From positions 1-8,434 of the forward strand of contig JAQTNZ010000079.1 of NCBI GenBank assembly GCA_028713595.1: DNA of 8,434 nucleotides, given 5' to 3'. The translations under genes were made by a program, and so were the position numbers. Source of the DNA: Methylovulum sp. GTDB lineage: Bacteria; Pseudomonadota; Gammaproteobacteria; Methylococcales; Methylomonadaceae. Of the stretch, positions 6,377 through 8,434 are shown one piece after another (position 1 is the first letter of the stretch; every line of letters starts with the position of its first letter). The notes beneath the pieces were generated by a model, which did no database searches, was not told the origin of the DNA, and saw nothing but the letters and a program-made list of their open reading frames with translations.

Positions 6377-6937
6377 ATGACCCGATTTGATTTTATCCGT
6401 ACCCCGTTGGCGGGTTTGCTTATAGTGCAACGCAAGGTGATAGAAGATCAGCGGGGATTTTTGTCGCGCTTTTATTGTGCCGATGAATTCTGCGAGCTTG
6501 GTGTCACCCACGCCATCGCACAGATTAACCATACCCTTACCCGTACCAAGGGGGCTGTGCGCGGCTTACATTTCCAATACCCCCCACACGCCGAAATTAA
6601 GCTCGTAAGTTGCTTACAAGGTGAAATATTTGATGTGGCTGTTGATTTGCGCCGCAACTCTCCAACCTTTTTGCATTGGCATGGTGTGACCCTTTCGGCA
6701 CAGAACTGTCAAAGTTTGCTGATTCCAGAGGGGTTTGCCCATGGTTTTCAAACCCTCACCGAGGATTGTGAATTGGTTTACCTGCATACGGCAAGTTATC
6801 ATCCAGAAGCGGAGGGAGCGTTAAATGCCATAGACCCACGACTCAGCATCATTTGGCCACTGGTCATCAGTGAACGCTCAGAACGGGATTGCAAGCACAC
6901 ATTAATCGAACAGGACTTTCAGGGAATTACTTTATGA
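6377..6937 (+). CDS. rfbC: RmlC-family NDP-4-keto-6-deoxyhexose 3- and/or 5-epimerase
   Basis: Cupin-fold sugar epimerase related to dTDP-4-dehydrorhamnose 3,5-epimerase. Its place between a CDP-glucose dehydratase and a sugar C-methyltransferase suggests a CDP-4-keto-6-deoxyhexose substrate instead of the dTDP one, so the symbol names the family and not the reaction. From the ATG at 6377 it is 186 aa, the usual size. Aligned by eye with Salmonella RmlC, the active-site residues are kept: H65 in RGLHFQ (base), K75 in IKLV, Y135 in ELVY (acid) and D171 (partner of the histidine). Other family motifs are DQRGF (24-28), DVAVDLR (86-92), SPTF, and PEGFAHGF (117-124). It starts 1 base after the rfbG stop, and its stop overlaps the methyltransferase ATG. 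Whether it inverts C3, C5 or both cannot be read from sequence. Confidence 0.9.
   Translation: MTRFDFIRTPLAGLLIVQRKVIEDQRGFLSRFYCADEFCELGVTHAIAQINHTLTRTKGAVRGLHFQYPPHAEIKLVSCLQGEIFDVAVDLRRNSPTFLHWHGVTLSAQNCQSLLIPEGFAHGFQTLTEDCELVYLHTASYHPEAEGALNAIDPRLSIIWPLVISERSERDCKHTLIEQDFQGITL
6921..6925 (+). promoter_or_regulatory. ribosome binding site of the C-methyltransferase gene
   Basis: AGGGA, 8 bases before the ATG at 6934. It favours this start over an in-frame ATG at 6889 that would prepend 15 residues to the zinc-binding N-terminus. Confidence 0.6.
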
Positions 6938-8160
6938 AGTGCCGTCATTGCCAGGCTGAATTGACCTTACCTTTGGTGGACTTAGGTTCTGCCCCACCCT
7001 CTAATGCCTACCTTACTACACAAACATTACGCGTGCCCGAAAAATTTTTTCCGCTTCGGGTGTTGGTCTGCACCCAATGCTGGCTGGTGCAAACCGAAGA
7101 CTACGCGGGAGCTGATGAGTTGTTCTCCGCCGATTATGCCTACTTTAGCTCGTTTTCAACAACATGGCTAAAACATGCCGAACACTATATTACCGACATG
7201 GTGCAACGTTTCCGGCTGGGCAGCAATTCCCATATCGTTGAAGTGGCCGCCAATGACGGTTATCTGTTGCAATATGCCAAAGCCTACGGGATTCCTTGTT
7301 TGGGGATTGAGCCAACCACCAGCACAGCCAATGCGGCACGTGCTAAAGGCATTGAAATAATTGAAAAATTTTTTGGGGTCAACTTGGCAAAACAACTTGC
7401 CAGCCAAGGCCAACAGGCCGATCTGACCGCCGCCAATAACGTGTTGGCCCACGTGCCCGATATCAACGATTTTGTGGCCGGGTTTGCCCTATTACTCAAG
7501 CCCGCAGGTGTGGCGACTTTTGAGTTCCCCCATTTGCTTAACCTGATTGGACAAAACCAATTCGATACTATTTACCACGAACATTATTCTTATCTGTCGC
7601 TTTCTGTGGTCAAAACTATTTTTAAGGCGAATGGGCTGGCGGTGTTTGATGTCGAAGAATTGCCGACGCATGGCGGTAGCTTGCGTGTTTATGCACAACG
7701 CAGCGATACCGGTCAACGCGATACCAGCGTGAAAGTGGCTGAATTGCTGGCTCGCGAAAATGCGGCGGGCATGGCCACCCAGGCGTTTTATACACATTTT
7801 CAAACCCGGTCTGATAAGGTAAAAAATGACCTGTTCGACTTTTTGCTGGAAGCCAAACGTACAGGAAAGCACGTTGCCGGATACGGGGCGGCGGCAAAAC
7901 GCAACACTTTATTAAATTATGCAGGCGTACGTCCAGACCTGTTGCCGTATGTGGCGGACCGCAACCCCGCCAAACAAGGCAAATTCTTGCCCGGTTGCCG
8001 GATTCCGATAGTTACCGAAGAGCAAATCAAACAAATCAAGCCAGATTTTGTACTCATCTTGCCATGGAATTTGCGTACAGAAGTGATTTGTCAACTCGAT
8101 TACATCCGTGAATGGGGCGGGCAGTTTGTCACGGCTGTACCCTCAATTTCAATTTCGTGA
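6934..8160 (+). CDS. SAM-dependent sugar C-methyltransferase (TylC3/NovU type)
   Basis: Cytoplasmic enzyme expected to add a methyl group to the carbon next to the 4-keto group of a nucleotide-linked 6-deoxyhexose. From the ATG at 6934 it is 408 aa, close to TylC3. Three parts are visible. The N-terminal zinc-binding domain has cysteines C3, C6, C46 and C49. The central SAM domain has the motif E103-V-A-A-N-D-G109 (EVAANDGYLL) and a preceding YAYFSSFS segment at 68-75. The C-terminal domain has GYGAAAK at 316-322. The segment YHEHYSY (214-220) corresponds to the catalytic Tyr-His-Glu-His region of TylC3, and THGGSLRVY follows it. The start overlaps the epimerase stop by ATGA. TylC3 methylates C3 and NovU C5, so position is open, but C3 next to the RfbG-generated ketone is the simplest reading. 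An O- or N-methyltransferase is unlikely given the three-domain build. Confidence 0.92.
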   Translation: MKCRHCQAELTLPLVDLGSAPPSNAYLTTQTLRVPEKFFPLRVLVCTQCWLVQTEDYAGADELFSADYAYFSSFSTTWLKHAEHYITDMVQRFRLGSNSHIVEVAANDGYLLQYAKAYGIPCLGIEPTTSTANAARAKGIEIIEKFFGVNLAKQLASQGQQADLTAANNVLAHVPDINDFVAGFALLLKPAGVATFEFPHLLNLIGQNQFDTIYHEHYSYLSLSVVKTIFKANGLAVFDVEELPTHGGSLRVYAQRSDTGQRDTSVKVAELLARENAAGMATQAFYTHFQTRSDKVKNDLFDFLLEAKRTGKHVAGYGAAAKRNTLLNYAGVRPDLLPYVADRNPAKQGKFLPGCRIPIVTEEQIKQIKPDFVLILPWNLRTEVICQLDYIREWGGQFVTAVPSISIS

Positions 8161-8165
8161 ATAAG

Positions 8166-8434
8166 ATGAAAATTGCCGTTACAGGAGCGAGTGGGTTTGT
8201 GGGCAGACACGTTCTCGCCGCATTACATGATAAATCCGAAGTCGAGATCGTTGCCGTTACCCGTACTGCTGCTCGGCTCAATGGAATCGGATCATCAGTT
8301 CGTATTGTAGAAATGGATATCTCAAATCCCGGAGCAAATGCTTTTGAACAATTGAGTAGACCCGATGTGTTGATACACCTTGCGTGGGACGGTCTACCCA
8401 ATTATAAATCACTACATCATTTTGAGACTGAGTT
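8166..8434 (+). CDS. NAD(P)-dependent SDR (epimerase/4-ketoreductase family), cut by right edge
   Basis: The first 89 codons of an extended short-chain dehydrogenase with no stop before the window ends. The N-terminal Rossmann motif is G7-A-S-G10-F-V-G13 after the strand KIAVT, with D51 at the end of the fourth strand region (VEMDIS) and the LIHLAWDGLPNY segment at 69-80 that in this family follows the strand before the active site. The catalytic Tyr-X3-Lys lies beyond the edge. It starts 5 bases after the methyltransferase stop with only a weak binding site, so it is part of the same operon. Given the pathway it is the best candidate for the 4-keto reduction that finishes the CDP-C-methyl-6-deoxyhexose. 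A second epimerase or dehydratase role cannot be excluded. Confidence 0.88.
   Translation, partial: MKIAVTGASGFVGRHVLAALHDKSEVEIVAVTRTAARLNGIGSSVRIVEMDISNPGANAFEQLSRPDVLIHLAWDGLPNYKSLHHFETE

Noticed and set aside
6889..6933. Upstream ATG start for the methyltransferase
   Set aside because: It would place 15 unrelated residues before the zinc-binding cysteines; the ATG at 6934 has AGGGA upstream and an ATGA overlap.
1..8434. CRISPR array, tRNA or rRNA gene, insertion sequence, or a new defence system
   Set aside because: No regularly spaced repeats, no RNA-gene signatures, no transposase and no nuclease or defence-type domain seen; the window is explained by polysaccharide export and nucleotide-sugar genes.

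Overview
The window looks like part of a chromosomal surface-polysaccharide (capsule or exopolysaccharide/O-antigen) locus of a Gram-negative bacterium. The outer-membrane lipoprotein Wza and the fused Wzz-type/kinase form of Wzc point to Gammaproteobacteria. The moderate G+C and the style of the Wza and Wzc proteins would fit an environmental gammaproteobacterium such as a methanotroph, but that is an impression and not something the sequence proves. All recognised genes lie on the + strand.

Layout: (1) 1-110 is a short edge region with no complete gene. (2) 111-4343 is the export and control module of a Wzy-dependent pathway: a low-molecular-weight protein tyrosine phosphatase (Wzb type), the outer-membrane polysaccharide channel lipoprotein (Wza) and the inner-membrane copolymerase/tyrosine autokinase (Wzc). 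The order is wzb-wza-wzc instead of the E. coli wza-wzb-wzc. A 210-base gap with a perfect 10-bp inverted repeat separates wza from wzc. (3) 4344-4540 is a 197-base gap with small hairpins and a 44-codon open frame of unknown reality. (4) 4541-8434 is a tightly packed nucleotide-sugar module: glucose-1-phosphate cytidylyltransferase (rfbF), CDP-glucose 4,6-dehydratase (rfbG), an RmlC-family epimerase, a TylC3/NovU-type sugar C-methyltransferase, and the first 89 codons of an NAD(P)-dependent SDR cut by the right edge. Neighbouring genes overlap by ATGA or are 1-5 bases apart.

How they work together: RfbF and RfbG convert Glc-1-P and CTP to CDP-4-keto-6-deoxyglucose. The epimerase and C-methyltransferase would then epimerise and C-methylate next to the ketone, and the truncated SDR is the natural candidate for the final 4-ketoreductase. 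The predicted product is a CDP-activated branched 6-deoxy-C-methylhexose (virenose-like or evalose-like), presumably incorporated into the polymer exported by Wza/Wzc under phosphatase/kinase control. The individual enzyme families are well known. The least settled points are the exact sugar and the small elements in the two gaps.
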